Origin: Lentzea pudingi
GTDB lineage: Bacteria > Actinomycetota > Actinomycetes > Mycobacteriales > Pseudonocardiaceae
Length of the DNA: 64,000 bases
Assembly: GCF_014646255.1 (NCBI RefSeq)
Contig: NZ_BMNC01000006.1
Location: 124,001-188,000 of the forward strand
Direction of reading: 5' to 3'
The translations under genes were made by a program, and so were the position numbers. Of this stretch, positions 56,724 through 64,000 are shown piece after piece. The stretch's first letter is position 1. The number at the start of each line of letters is the position of its first letter. The notes below the pieces were generated by a model that did no database searches, had not been told where the DNA came from, and was given only the letters and a program-made list of their open reading frames with translations.

Positions 56724-57625
56724 GCGTTCGCCAGCCGCAGGCGTTCAGCACCTTGCGCGCGCACGGCGTCACCTGACGGCGTCGGGTCGCCGTGGAGCAC
56801 TTCCCACCGTGCGTTGTGCAAGGCGGTCCACATGCTCGCGGCCCACGCGACCTCCACCTCCTCCGTGGAGAACGCACGGCCGCGGACGCGTTGATAGGTC
56901 TCGATGAACGCCGCCGAACTCTCCACCGGCACCAACCCCGGCGGTGGCACGTTGGCGAACGCCCCGGAAGCGGCACCGACCAGTGCCGCTTCCGGCTGCC
57001 ACGCCAGGCTGTCCCAGTCGTGCACCGCCAGCACCGAACCGTCCTGCCAGCGCAGGTTCTGCGCCTCGAAGTCCGCATGCCCCAGCACGCACGGCAACGA
57101 GGTCGCCAGCAGCCGCGCACGAACCCGAGCAGCGGCGTCCGACACGTGCGACGGCACCACGCTCTGGTCCCGCGCGTCGAGGAAGTCGATCGCCGGCCAC
57201 AGCCCGGGACCGGTGTGGTCCCACCGGGCCCAGCGCGGCGACGGCACCGGCGGCGGCACGGAGACGTCGGCCAGCAGAGCCATCAGCCGGGCGAACACTT
57301 CCGCATAGCGCCGGGCCACCGAAGGCGAGGTGCCGCGCAGCATCTCCCCGCCGGGCAACGGGTCCTCGGCGTGCACGGCCAATCCGTCCGACACCAGGAC
57401 CGGTGTCAGCGGGCGGGGGCACGGGAACCCTCGCTCAGCCAACGACTGCTGTGCCGCAAGGCAAGAGGCCGCACGGCCGTCGTCCGGGCGGACCTTCACG
57501 TACGCCCCGCGGCCATCCGCCAGCAGCACGCCGAAGACCGACGAGATCGACACCCGTTCGTACCGCACCTCGGCGACCGGGCTCCCCAGCGCCGACGTGC
57601 ACCAAGCGAACAGGTCGAAGGTCAT
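56720..57625 (-). CDS. Aminoglycoside phosphotransferase-family kinase
   Basis: 301 aa. APH fold: ATP-site region YVKVRPDDGRAAS, catalytic loop LGHADFEAQNLRW (HxDxxxxN-like) and the metal site VHDWDSLAW. The His-Ala-Asp loop is complete, so an active kinase is likely, for an antibiotic or small metabolite. ATG start overlaps the SnoaL-like gene's stop by 4 nt; it overlaps the RDD stop by 4 nt. Confidence 0.88.
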   Translation of the reverse strand: MTFDLFAWCTSALGSPVAEVRYERVSISSVFGVLLADGRGAYVKVRPDDGRAASCLAAQQSLAERGFPCPRPLTPVLVSDGLAVHAEDPLPGGEMLRGTSPSVARRYAEVFARLMALLADVSVPPPVPSPRWARWDHTGPGLWPAIDFLDARDQSVVPSHVSDAAARVRARLLATSLPCVLGHADFEAQNLRWQDGSVLAVHDWDSLAWQPEAALVGAASGAFANVPPPGLVPVESSAAFIETYQRVRGRAFSTEEVEVAWAASMWTALHNARWEVLHGDPTPSGDAVRAQGAERLRLANA

Positions 57626-58038
57626 ACGCCGAGGAGTTCCTGCAGCAGCAACGGGTTCATGTAGTCGTCGTAGCGGACGACCTCGCCGTCACGCAAGTGG
57701 ATGATGGCCACGGCGGTGAACGTGTAGTAGTCCTGCTTCACCTTCGACCAGCCTCGGTGGGTGGTCTCGGCCACGGCGACGTCCGGGTCGTTGGTGCGCC
57801 AGCACCGGGTTTCGACGCTCTGCACCTCGATCTTCTCCCGCACGCCGGCGCCCCGGACCTTGCCGAAGTACGCGCGGATCTCCTCGCGGCCCCTGATCTC
57901 CGGCGGCTGGTGGTGCGTCGGGAACCGGTAGGCCATGACGCCGTCCTCGGCGAAGAGGTCGGCGAACTGGCCGTGCGTCTCCTCCCCCGCCACCATCCTG
58001 CGGACGTGTTCGACGATCTGCTCGAGCGTGCGCGTCAT
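57622..58038 (-). CDS. SnoaL/NTF2-like protein
   Basis: 138 aa cone-shaped NTF2-fold protein: MAGEETHGQFADLFAEDGVMAYRFP at the start, GREEIRAYFGKV, and AIIHLRDGEVVRYDDYMNP. Such proteins are small isomerases/hydrolases or ligand-binding proteins. Starts at ATG with GGGGAG 6 nt upstream, divergent from a TetR gene that may control it. Confidence 0.88.
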   Translation of the reverse strand: MTRTLEQIVEHVRRMVAGEETHGQFADLFAEDGVMAYRFPTHHQPPEIRGREEIRAYFGKVRGAGVREKIEVQSVETRCWRTNDPDVAVAETTHRGWSKVKQDYYTFTAVAIIHLRDGEVVRYDDYMNPLLLQELLGV

Positions 58039-58054
58039 GTCGTCTCCCCAAAAG

Positions 58055-58078
58055 TAGAATCGGAACGGTGACCCCGTT
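58055..58078 (+). promoter_or_regulatory. tetR promoter with overlapping operator-like palindrome
   Basis: TAGAAT (58055-58060) is a near-consensus -10 for the TetR gene; AACGG-TGACC-CCGTT (58064-58078) straddles the expected transcription start and is a typical short TetR-family half-site pair, placed to control both divergent genes. Confidence 0.55.
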
Positions 58079-58114
58079 TAGGACGATACGGAACGCACGC
58101 CCCGGTTGGCAACG

Positions 58115-58645
58115 ATGAGGGCCGACGCGGCGCGGAACCGCGAGAAGGTGCTGGACGCGGCACGGGAGCTGTTCGCCACTCAGGGCTTCGAGGTGCCGCT
58201 GGACGAGATCGCGACCAGGGCCGGCGTGGGGCCGGGCACGGTCTACCGGCACTTCCCGACGAAGCAGGCGTTGTTCCAGGCCGTCACGGAGACGCGGGTG
58301 GCCGCCATGATCGCGTCGGCCGAGGAGCCCGCGGACAGCCCCGAGCAGGCGTTGTTCGCATTCCTCACCAAGATGGCGGACGAGGCTGCGGTGAAGCGGG
58401 ACATGTCCGACGCCATCACCGTGTCACCCGAGTTGCGGAAGGGCCTGCACGCGGCGCTCGGCGGTCTGCTCCAGAAGGCGCAGGAGGCGGGTGGCGTGCG
58501 CCAGGACGTCACGGCCACGGACCTCGTGGTGCTCATGAAGGGGATGCTGCAGAGCATGCACGAAGGTGCGAATCCCGCTGTGCTGCTGGAGATCGTGCTG
58601 GGCGGCCTTCAGTCACACGTCAGCTCGCCGGACCACGCGCGGTAG
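58115..58645 (+). CDS. TetR-family transcriptional regulator
   Basis: 176 aa. N-terminal helix-turn-helix (RNREKVLDAARELFATQGFEVPLDEIATRAGVGPGTVYRHFPTKQALF) and a C-terminal ligand-binding helical domain. ATG 58115 fits the protein start MRADAARNREK; a TTG lies three codons before it. Probably represses the divergent SnoaL-APH pair and itself. Confidence 0.92.
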   Translation: MRADAARNREKVLDAARELFATQGFEVPLDEIATRAGVGPGTVYRHFPTKQALFQAVTETRVAAMIASAEEPADSPEQALFAFLTKMADEAAVKRDMSDAITVSPELRKGLHAALGGLLQKAQEAGGVRQDVTATDLVVLMKGMLQSMHEGANPAVLLEIVLGGLQSHVSSPDHAR

Positions 58646-58716
58646 TCCTTGCGTTCGTTCCACGGCGCGATCACAGCGGCGGCCGGCTGCGGAGTGTCCT
58701 GCTGGGACGGTTGCCT

Positions 58717-60132
58717 TCAGTCGAGGCGGAAGCCGTAGGGCAGTTCGAGGCGGTGGCGGGCGAGCAGTTCCGAGTCGGCGAGGATCTCGCGGGTCGGGCC
58801 GTCCGCCACGACCACGCCGTCGTCGATCAGCACGCTGCGGGGGCAGATCTGCAGCGCGAACGGCAGGTCGTGCGTGACCATGAGCATCGTGGGGGCCAAC
58901 GAGAGCAGCAGCTCGGCCAGTTCGCGGCGGGCCACCGGTTCGAGGTTCGCCGACGGCTCGTCGAGCACGAGGATCTCCGGCGCGCAGGCCAGCACGGACG
59001 CCAGGGCGACGCGACGCCGTTGACCGCCCGACAGGTGCAGCGGTGAGCGGTCCGCGACCGACTCCATGCCGACGGCGCCCAACGCCCGCGCGACTCGTTC
59101 GTCCACATCGGACATGCCGAAGTTGCGCGGTCCGAACGCGACGTCCTCGGCCACCGTCGGGCAGAACAGCTGGTCGTCGGGGTCCTGGAAGACGAGGCCG
59201 ACGCGGCGCCGGATCTCGCGCAGGTTCTGCTTGCGGACCTCGAGCCCGGCGATGGAGATCGACCCCGAGCCGCCGGACAGGACTCCGTTGAGGTGCAACG
59301 CGAAGGTGGTCTTGCCGGCGCCGTTCGGGCCGAGCACCGCGACCCGTTCGCCCTGCTCGACGCGCAGGTCGACGCCGAACAGCGCCTGGTGGCCGTCCGG
59401 GTAGGCGAACGCGAGCTTCGAGACCTCCAGGGCAGGGGCGGCGGGGGTCTCCGGGACGATCATCGCGGAGCCTCCCGGACTGCCCGTCCAGCCACGCGAC
59501 ACCATCGCGAGGTGCACCCTCTCTCCGCGTTCGTAGGACCGGATGAACAACGTGCCGACCGCGCGTGCGGTCGCGCCCGCCTGCCACAGGAACCGCGGGT
59601 CGTCGCCGCGGGAGATGCGGGCGACGCGCATGCGTTTCGCCTCGCCCACCACGACCTCGCCGTAGCGCAGCATCAGCGTGGCGATCATGATCAACGGCGC
59701 GGGCACGCGCAACGTCTGCAGTCCCCGCAGCAGGTCCCCCGGCGCGGTCGTGGCGGCCAGCGTGAGGCTGACGAGGACGCCCAGCGTGCCCTTGGCGAGG
59801 ATGTTCCAGCCCGCCAGGGACCCTTCCACGGACACGGACAGGCCCAGGAAGCCGGTGCGCGGATCCGTGCCGAAGATCGGCAGCAGGAACGCGAGCACGA
59901 CGAACGGCACCTCGATCACGACGCGCTTCACGAACCACAGCACGGGAACCCGCGCGACGAACCACACCGCGACGATCAGCAGCAGGTAGACGCCGAACAA
60001 CGGGAACCACGTGCGCGGGGTCGCCACGACGCCCAGCACCGCCCCGAACGCCACGAGGATCTTCACGTGGGGCGCGAGGCGGTGCACCGGCGAAGAGCCG
60101 GCGTGGTGCAGGACGTCGTGAGCGCCGCCCAC
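58717..60132 (-). CDS. cbiQO: Fused EcfT-EcfA (CbiQ-CbiO) subunit of a cobalt/nickel ECF transporter
   Basis: 471 aa. Residues 1-245 are CbiQ/EcfT: several membrane helices and the coupling SRGW-containing segment (MVSRGWTG) that contacts the ATPase. Residues from about 250 are CbiO/EcfA: Walker A GPNGAGKTT, Q-loop VFQDPDDQLF, signature LSGGQRRRVALA, Walker B ILVLDEPSANLEP. These are usually two genes; here there is no stop between them. An internal ATG (MIVPETPAAP) could still give a separate ATPase. GTG start shares a base with the cbiN stop (TAGTG). Confidence 0.92.
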   Translation of the reverse strand: MGGAHDVLHHAGSSPVHRLAPHVKILVAFGAVLGVVATPRTWFPLFGVYLLLIVAVWFVARVPVLWFVKRVVIEVPFVVLAFLLPIFGTDPRTGFLGLSVSVEGSLAGWNILAKGTLGVLVSLTLAATTAPGDLLRGLQTLRVPAPLIMIATLMLRYGEVVVGEAKRMRVARISRGDDPRFLWQAGATARAVGTLFIRSYERGERVHLAMVSRGWTGSPGGSAMIVPETPAAPALEVSKLAFAYPDGHQALFGVDLRVEQGERVAVLGPNGAGKTTFALHLNGVLSGGSGSISIAGLEVRKQNLREIRRRVGLVFQDPDDQLFCPTVAEDVAFGPRNFGMSDVDERVARALGAVGMESVADRSPLHLSGGQRRRVALASVLACAPEILVLDEPSANLEPVARRELAELLLSLAPTMLMVTHDLPFALQICPRSVLIDDGVVVADGPTREILADSELLARHRLELPYGFRLD

Positions 60133-60413
60133 TACGCGTCGGACTTCTTGCGCAACAACCAGAACAGGCCGAACGAGAGGCCCAGCACCACGACCACGCC
60201 GAGCACGCCCGCGAGACCCGTGAACTTGTCGTCACCGCCGAGCGCGTAGTCGGCGAACGTGCTGCCGGAGAACGGGTGCTCCTGAGCGTGCTCGGCGATG
60301 CCGGTGTCCTCGACGGTCTTGTCGAGGCCGTCCGGGTCGCCGGAGGCGAAGTACGACAGCACTCCTGCGATCAGCAGTGACACGAACGCGAACCCGATGA
60401 AGAACTTCTTCAC
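60132..60413 (-). CDS. cbiN: CbiN accessory subunit of the cobalt/nickel transporter
   Basis: 93 aa; two membrane helices (6-24 and 66-86) with the extracellular loop SGDPDGLDKTVED characteristic of CbiN. GTG 60413 overlaps the cbiM stop by 4 nt. With CbiM it forms the substrate-binding part. Confidence 0.93.
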   Translation of the reverse strand: MKKFFIGFAFVSLLIAGVLSYFASGDPDGLDKTVEDTGIAEHAQEHPFSGSTFADYALGGDDKFTGLAGVLGVVVVLGLSFGLFWLLRKKSDA

Positions 60414-61081
60414 GACCGTACCTCCAACGGCTTCTGGTTGCCCTTGAGCAGGTAGACGAGGTCGGGCCGGATCGACGCGACGGACGTGACGGTGACGGCC
60501 GTAATCACGCCCTCGCCGATGCCGATCAACGCGTGCAGGCCCCACATCAGCAACGCGACCTTGCCGATCTCCACGCCGCCCGCGCCACCGATCGCGTACT
60601 CGACGACGAACCCGGTGGCGGCCAGCATCGTGTTGACGAACGCGGAGACGAACGCGACGGCCGCGAGCCCGCCCTTGCCCTTCGCGGCGAACTTGCGCAG
60701 CGCCACCGCGACGAGGAACCCGGTCGCGGTGCCGATCAGCGCCATGTTCGTGACGTTGGCGCCCAACGCGGTGAGGCCGCCGTCCGCGAACAGCAGCGCC
60801 TGCACCACGAGCACGATCGTCACGCACAGCGCGCCGACGTACGGGCCGACCAGGATCGCCGCGAGCGCGCCACCGAGCAGGTGACCGGAGGCGCCGGGCA
60901 GGATCGGGAAGTTGATCATCTGAACGGCGAAGATGAACGTGGCCACCAGGCCCGCCATCGGCGCCGTGCGGTCGTCGAGGTCCGCACGGGCCTTGAGCAA
61001 CGCGAACCCGACGCCCACCGCCGCTACGACGAGGAAGACGACCGAGACCGGCGCGTTCAGGAGACCGTCGCTCATGTGCAT
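60410..61081 (-). CDS. cbiM: CbiM substrate-binding (S) component of the cobalt/nickel transporter
   Basis: 223 aa when started at ATG 61081. CbiM/NikM proteins need Met1-His2 at the N-terminus to bind Co/Ni through the terminal amine and His; MHMSDGLLNAPVS supplies this, so I prefer it over ATG 61096, which would bury the site five residues in. Six helices or so; the second metal region MINFPILPGASGHLLGG is intact. Neither start has a clear ribosome site. No B12 riboswitch was found in the 173 nt upstream. Confidence 0.9.
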   Translation of the reverse strand: MHMSDGLLNAPVSVVFLVVAAVGVGFALLKARADLDDRTAPMAGLVATFIFAVQMINFPILPGASGHLLGGALAAILVGPYVGALCVTIVLVVQALLFADGGLTALGANVTNMALIGTATGFLVAVALRKFAAKGKGGLAAVAFVSAFVNTMLAATGFVVEYAIGGAGGVEIGKVALLMWGLHALIGIGEGVITAVTVTSVASIRPDLVYLLKGNQKPLEVRS

Positions 61082-61254
61082 GGCAACAGGTGACATGTGC
61101 CGAGACGCTAATTGCCACTCCCCCGCTGTGGCCAGCGCTGTGCAACAACATTTGGCTCACACATCTGTGTCAACGCTCAAGCCACGCGCTAGTCATCGGA
61201 TGACTTCTGCGGTTAGATCCGTTCCGCCGCCGCCACGGCACGGAGGGACGAACA

Positions 61255-63501
61255 GTGACAGAGCTGTCGCGTAGAACCTTTTTGTACGGGACGGGCGCGG
61301 CCGTGGGGGCGTCCGCACTGGGGACGGGCACCTCGGTCGCAGCGCCGACGATCCCCGAAACATCGGGTCGCAACGTGCACCGGGACGTCGTCCGGGACGC
61401 TCGGATGGAATGGAAGCGGCTGCCGGCGAATTGGGGCGATAGTCCCTTTCTGGCCAACGGTTTCCTCGGCGTCCAGGTCTACGCGGGACGCACGGCGAAC
61501 GAGCTGAAGCTCATGCTCAGCCACTCCGAGGTGCAGGACCAGCGCGAGCACTGGGAGGCCGCGGTCGGCCTGTCCCGGCTGCCGATCGGGTACCTGACCC
61601 TGCAGTTCGCCGGCGCGATCACCGCGGTCGACTGGACGCTCGACCTGTGGAACGCCGAACTGACGGGCTCCGTGACGACCACGCAGGGGTCAGCGACGTT
61701 CACGATGCTCGTGCACAACTCGCGCAGCACCTTCCTGGCTTCTACAAAAGGTGACGTGACCTGGGGTTTCCAGCCGCTGGAGTCGTCCACGACGCGGCAG
61801 ATCCGCAGGCCGGCGGACTACACGGCCAACCCCGCGCCCACTCTGGGCACGGCCAACGGTGTCTCCTACGCCGCACAGCCGCTGCTCGCGGGCGGTGGCT
61901 ACACAACGGCCTGGAAGACCCACAACGGCCGGTTCGCGGCCCACGTGGCGTACACACACCCTGCGGACACGCACACGTCCGACGCGATCCGGGAGGTGCG
62001 TCAGGCGCTCGCGATCCCGTTCGAGGTGCTGACACTGCAGCATCGTCGCTGGTGGAACGCGTACTTCGCCAAGTCGCTGGTCTCGGTGCCGGACAAGCTC
62101 GTGCAGCGCTTCTACTGGTTGCAGCTCTACAAGATGGCTGCCGCCACGAGGGCCGACGCACCGGTGATCTCCGAGTGGGGCCCGTGGTTCCCCGAGCAGG
62201 GCAACAGCTGGACGGCCGTGTGGTGGAACCTCAACGTCCAGATCTCGTACCCGCTGGTCAACGGCTCGAACCACCACGAGCTCGACGCGGTGACGACGAC
62301 GCTGAAGCGGTTCGAGCACAACCTCGAGCTCAACGTGAACCCCGCCTACCGCGACGGGAACTCGTACGCGATCTGCCATCCCGGCGACCGCACGCTGCGT
62401 TCGGGACCGCGCTACTGCGGGGTTCCGGGCGTCGCGCCGAATGACCATACGGGCAATCTTCTGTGGGCCTGCCACAACGTCTGGCTGGGCTACCGGCACA
62501 CGATGGACAAGAAGATCCTCAAGGACGTCCTCTTCCCGATCCTGACGAAGGCGGTCAACTACTACGCGCGGTTCCTCGTGGAGGGCGCGGACGGGAAGCT
62601 CCATCTGCCGGAGACGCGCTCACCGGAGTACGCGAACGCCACGGACACGACGTACGACCTCTCGTTGATCCGCTGGGGTGTGCGCACGCTGCTGTCCATC
62701 GAGGAGAACGCACGCTGGCGTGACATCGCGAACCGGCTCGTGCCGTACCACCTCGGTCCGGACGGCGCGTTGATCGGGAAGGACGTGGCGCTCAACGACT
62801 CGCACCGCCACTTCTCGCACATGCTGTGGTTCTACCCGTTGCGTGAACTGACGTACGACATGCCGGAGCACCGCGCGCTGATCGACAGGACGTTCGACCA
62901 CTGGGTCTCGCGGCAGCAGGCGTGGGCCGGGTACAGCTACGGCGCCGCGTCCGCGATGGCGTCGGCGATGGGCCGCCCGGAGGAGGCGCTCCAGTTCCTG
63001 CGCTACTTCCTCGACCGCAAGCAGGTCGGCACGAACGCCGTGCTGACCGAGAACACCTTCTACCGCGAGGGCGGCAACCTCGCGATCGAGTCGCCGCTGA
63101 TGTCCGGCCAGGCCGTGCTGGAGATGATGGTCCAGTCGCACAACAACGTCGTGCGCGTCTTCCCGTCGGTTTCGTCCACTTGGGCCGATGCGTCCATCTC
63201 GTCGTTGCGCACGCAAGGCGCGTTCCTCGTGGACGCTTCACGGTCTGGAGGGCGCACCGACTGGGTCAAGATCCATTCCGAGGCGGGCTCGCCTTTGGTG
63301 CTGGAGCACGGGATCGCCGGCGACATCGACGTCCGCGACCCGTGGGGCCGGCGCCTGGAGTACAAGACTCGCGGATCGGCCATCGAGATCCCGCTTCGCC
63401 GAGGTCAGAGCGCCGTGGTCTCCCGTCGCGGCACGCGTCCCGACACCTCGGCGCGTGATGTGGAAGCCAACGGCTCGTCTTCGCGCTGGGGTCTGCCGTA
63501 A
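61255..63501 (+). CDS. Tat-exported GH95-like glycoside hydrolase
   Basis: 748 aa. Twin-arginine signal SRRTFLYGTGAAVGASALG (residues 5-23) sends the folded protein out of the cell. The body follows GH95/GH65-like glycosidases: an N-terminal beta-sandwich (WKRLPANWGDSPFLANGFLGVQVYAG), an (alpha/alpha)6 barrel (about 270-620; GPWFPEQGNSWTAVWWNLNVQ, NDSHRHFSHMLWFYP), and a C-terminal beta domain. GH95 enzymes remove alpha-L-fucose or alpha-L-galactose. GTG start with GGAGGG 7 nt upstream. Exact sugar unknown. Confidence 0.82.
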   Translation: MTELSRRTFLYGTGAAVGASALGTGTSVAAPTIPETSGRNVHRDVVRDARMEWKRLPANWGDSPFLANGFLGVQVYAGRTANELKLMLSHSEVQDQREHWEAAVGLSRLPIGYLTLQFAGAITAVDWTLDLWNAELTGSVTTTQGSATFTMLVHNSRSTFLASTKGDVTWGFQPLESSTTRQIRRPADYTANPAPTLGTANGVSYAAQPLLAGGGYTTAWKTHNGRFAAHVAYTHPADTHTSDAIREVRQALAIPFEVLTLQHRRWWNAYFAKSLVSVPDKLVQRFYWLQLYKMAAATRADAPVISEWGPWFPEQGNSWTAVWWNLNVQISYPLVNGSNHHELDAVTTTLKRFEHNLELNVNPAYRDGNSYAICHPGDRTLRSGPRYCGVPGVAPNDHTGNLLWACHNVWLGYRHTMDKKILKDVLFPILTKAVNYYARFLVEGADGKLHLPETRSPEYANATDTTYDLSLIRWGVRTLLSIEENARWRDIANRLVPYHLGPDGALIGKDVALNDSHRHFSHMLWFYPLRELTYDMPEHRALIDRTFDHWVSRQQAWAGYSYGAASAMASAMGRPEEALQFLRYFLDRKQVGTNAVLTENTFYREGGNLAIESPLMSGQAVLEMMVQSHNNVVRVFPSVSSTWADASISSLRTQGAFLVDASRSGGRTDWVKIHSEAGSPLVLEHGIAGDIDVRDPWGRRLEYKTRGSAIEIPLRRGQSAVVSRRGTRPDTSARDVEANGSSSRWGLP

Positions 63502-63552
63502 CGTCCAAATTCGAACATTCGGATGTGTGCGTGAACGAGTGGGGTGTGCGCG

Positions 63553-64000
63553 GTGGATCTTCAACACTGGCTCAACGAGGCGCTGGCCAACCACGAGAAG
63601 TGGACAGCCGACTACGGCACCTTCACACCCCACTCGTCGCTGCAGGTCGACCCGGCGGTCTTCGGCTCGGCGCTCGCCGAGCTGCAGGACCGCCTGCGCG
63701 ACAACTACCCGTTCTTCCACCCGCGCTACGCGGGCCAGATGCTCAAGCCGCCGCACCCGGCGGCCGTCGTGGGCTACCTGTCCGCGATGCTGATCAACCC
63801 GAACAACCACGCCCTCGACGGCGGCCCCGCGACCGCCGCGATGGAACGTGAGGTCGTCTCCGGCCTCGCGACGATGTTCGGCTACGGCGAGCAGCACCTC
63901 GGCCACCTGACGTCCAGCGGCACGATCGCGAACCTCGAAGCACTCTTCGTAGCCCGTTCGCTGCATCCGGGCCGTGGCATCGCGTACTCCTCCGAGGCGC
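63553..64000 (+). CDS. PLP-dependent decarboxylase, group II (3' partial)
   Basis: 149 complete codons to the window edge, no stop. GTG 63553 gives MDLQHWLNEALANHEKW; GGTGTGCGCG precedes it rather than a clear ribosome site. The sequence YPFFHPRYAGQMLKPPHPAAVV, NPNNHALDGGPATAAMEREVV and LTSSGTIANLEAL are the N-terminal third of glutamate/tyrosine/aspartate-type decarboxylases (the PLP Lys lies beyond the edge). The substrate cannot be told from this part. Confidence 0.85.
   Translation, partial: MDLQHWLNEALANHEKWTADYGTFTPHSSLQVDPAVFGSALAELQDRLRDNYPFFHPRYAGQMLKPPHPAAVVGYLSAMLINPNNHALDGGPATAAMEREVVSGLATMFGYGEQHLGHLTSSGTIANLEALFVARSLHPGRGIAYSSEA

Noticed and set aside
61082..61254. Cobalamin or nickel/cobalt riboswitch upstream of cbiM; ACACA-TC-TGTGT palindrome near 61157 and a TGCAA-N5-TTTGG stretch as a Nur-like box
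   Set aside because: The region is too short for a B12 riboswitch and has no B12 box; the palindrome and half Nur-like site are too weak to assign a regulator.

Overview
The window is high-GC (about 70%) actinobacterial DNA. Its core gene order (pyrR-pyrB-pyrC-carA-carB-pyrF-mihF-gmk-rpoZ-coaBC-metK, nusB-efp-pepQ-aroQ-aroB-aroK-aroC, aroE-mltG-ruvX-alaS), together with bldD, a DasR-type PTS regulator, mycothiol-era DinB/maleylpyruvate-isomerase-type proteins and a B-4DMT-like membrane protein, points to a filamentous actinomycete, most likely Pseudonocardiaceae (Lentzea/Saccharothrix/Actinosynnema-like). The genus is inference. No rRNA, tRNA, CRISPR array, prophage or intact transposase gene was seen.

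Layout. 1-6.3 kb: the tail of an AfsR-type (BTAD/NB-ARC/TPR) regulator, a secreted RTX-repeat protein, a convergent MalT/BTAD hybrid regulator, and about 0.9 kb of non-coding DNA holding a remarkably regular 14-nt tandem repeat. 6.3-18.8 kb: one long leftward run of pyrimidine, nucleotide and cofactor genes, nearly all joined by 1- or 4-nt start/stop overlaps, headed by a PyrR-binding RNA hairpin that traps the pyrR Shine-Dalgarno. 18.8-22.7 kb: bldD, two ECF41-type sigma factor genes, a divergent NAD(P)-binding 'COE' partner gene and an HD hydrolase. 22.7-30.5 kb: nusB, efp, pepQ and the shikimate genes, interrupted by small accessory genes (B-4DMT, a frameshifted lipoprotein, VOC, GNAT). 30.5-37.4 kb: an insertion into the aro neighbourhood: an orphan prepilin peptidase, a GlcNAc/glucose-type PTS (crr, EIIB, dasR-like regulator, EIIC, HPr) around one dre operator, PAP2, and a two-component system with a GerMN-like partner. 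37.4-38.1 kb: non-coding, with a 126-bp inverted-repeat element. 38.1-44 kb: aroE-mltG-ruvX-alaS and two small envelope proteins. 44-50 kb: DinB, an iron-box-controlled siderophore acyltransferase, MFS/MerR pair, mycothiol-type protein, rarA, P-loop kinase. 50-56.7 kb: a conserved envelope module (multi-pass protein, DUF4129, DUF4350, MoxR ATPase, DUF58; then SpoIIM and RDD), matching M. tuberculosis Rv3689-Rv3695 from memory; a 164-bp MITE-like palindrome sits exactly between DUF58 and spoIIM and supplies both stop codons. 56.7-64 kb: APH, SnoaL-like, TetR, a CbiMN-(QO fused) metal ECF transporter, a Tat-exported GH95-like glycosidase and the start of a PLP decarboxylase.

How it fits together: the leftward core operons make UMP, chorismate and SAM and are tuned by PyrR; BldD ties the region to development; DasR links amino-sugar uptake to the PTS; the ECF41 pair and the MoxR/DUF58 module are the least understood systems here and the best places to look for new biology. 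Three apparent reading-frame problems (lipoprotein at 25.29 kb, PAP2 at 34.24 kb, histidine kinase/GerMN junction at 37.0 kb) should be checked against raw reads.
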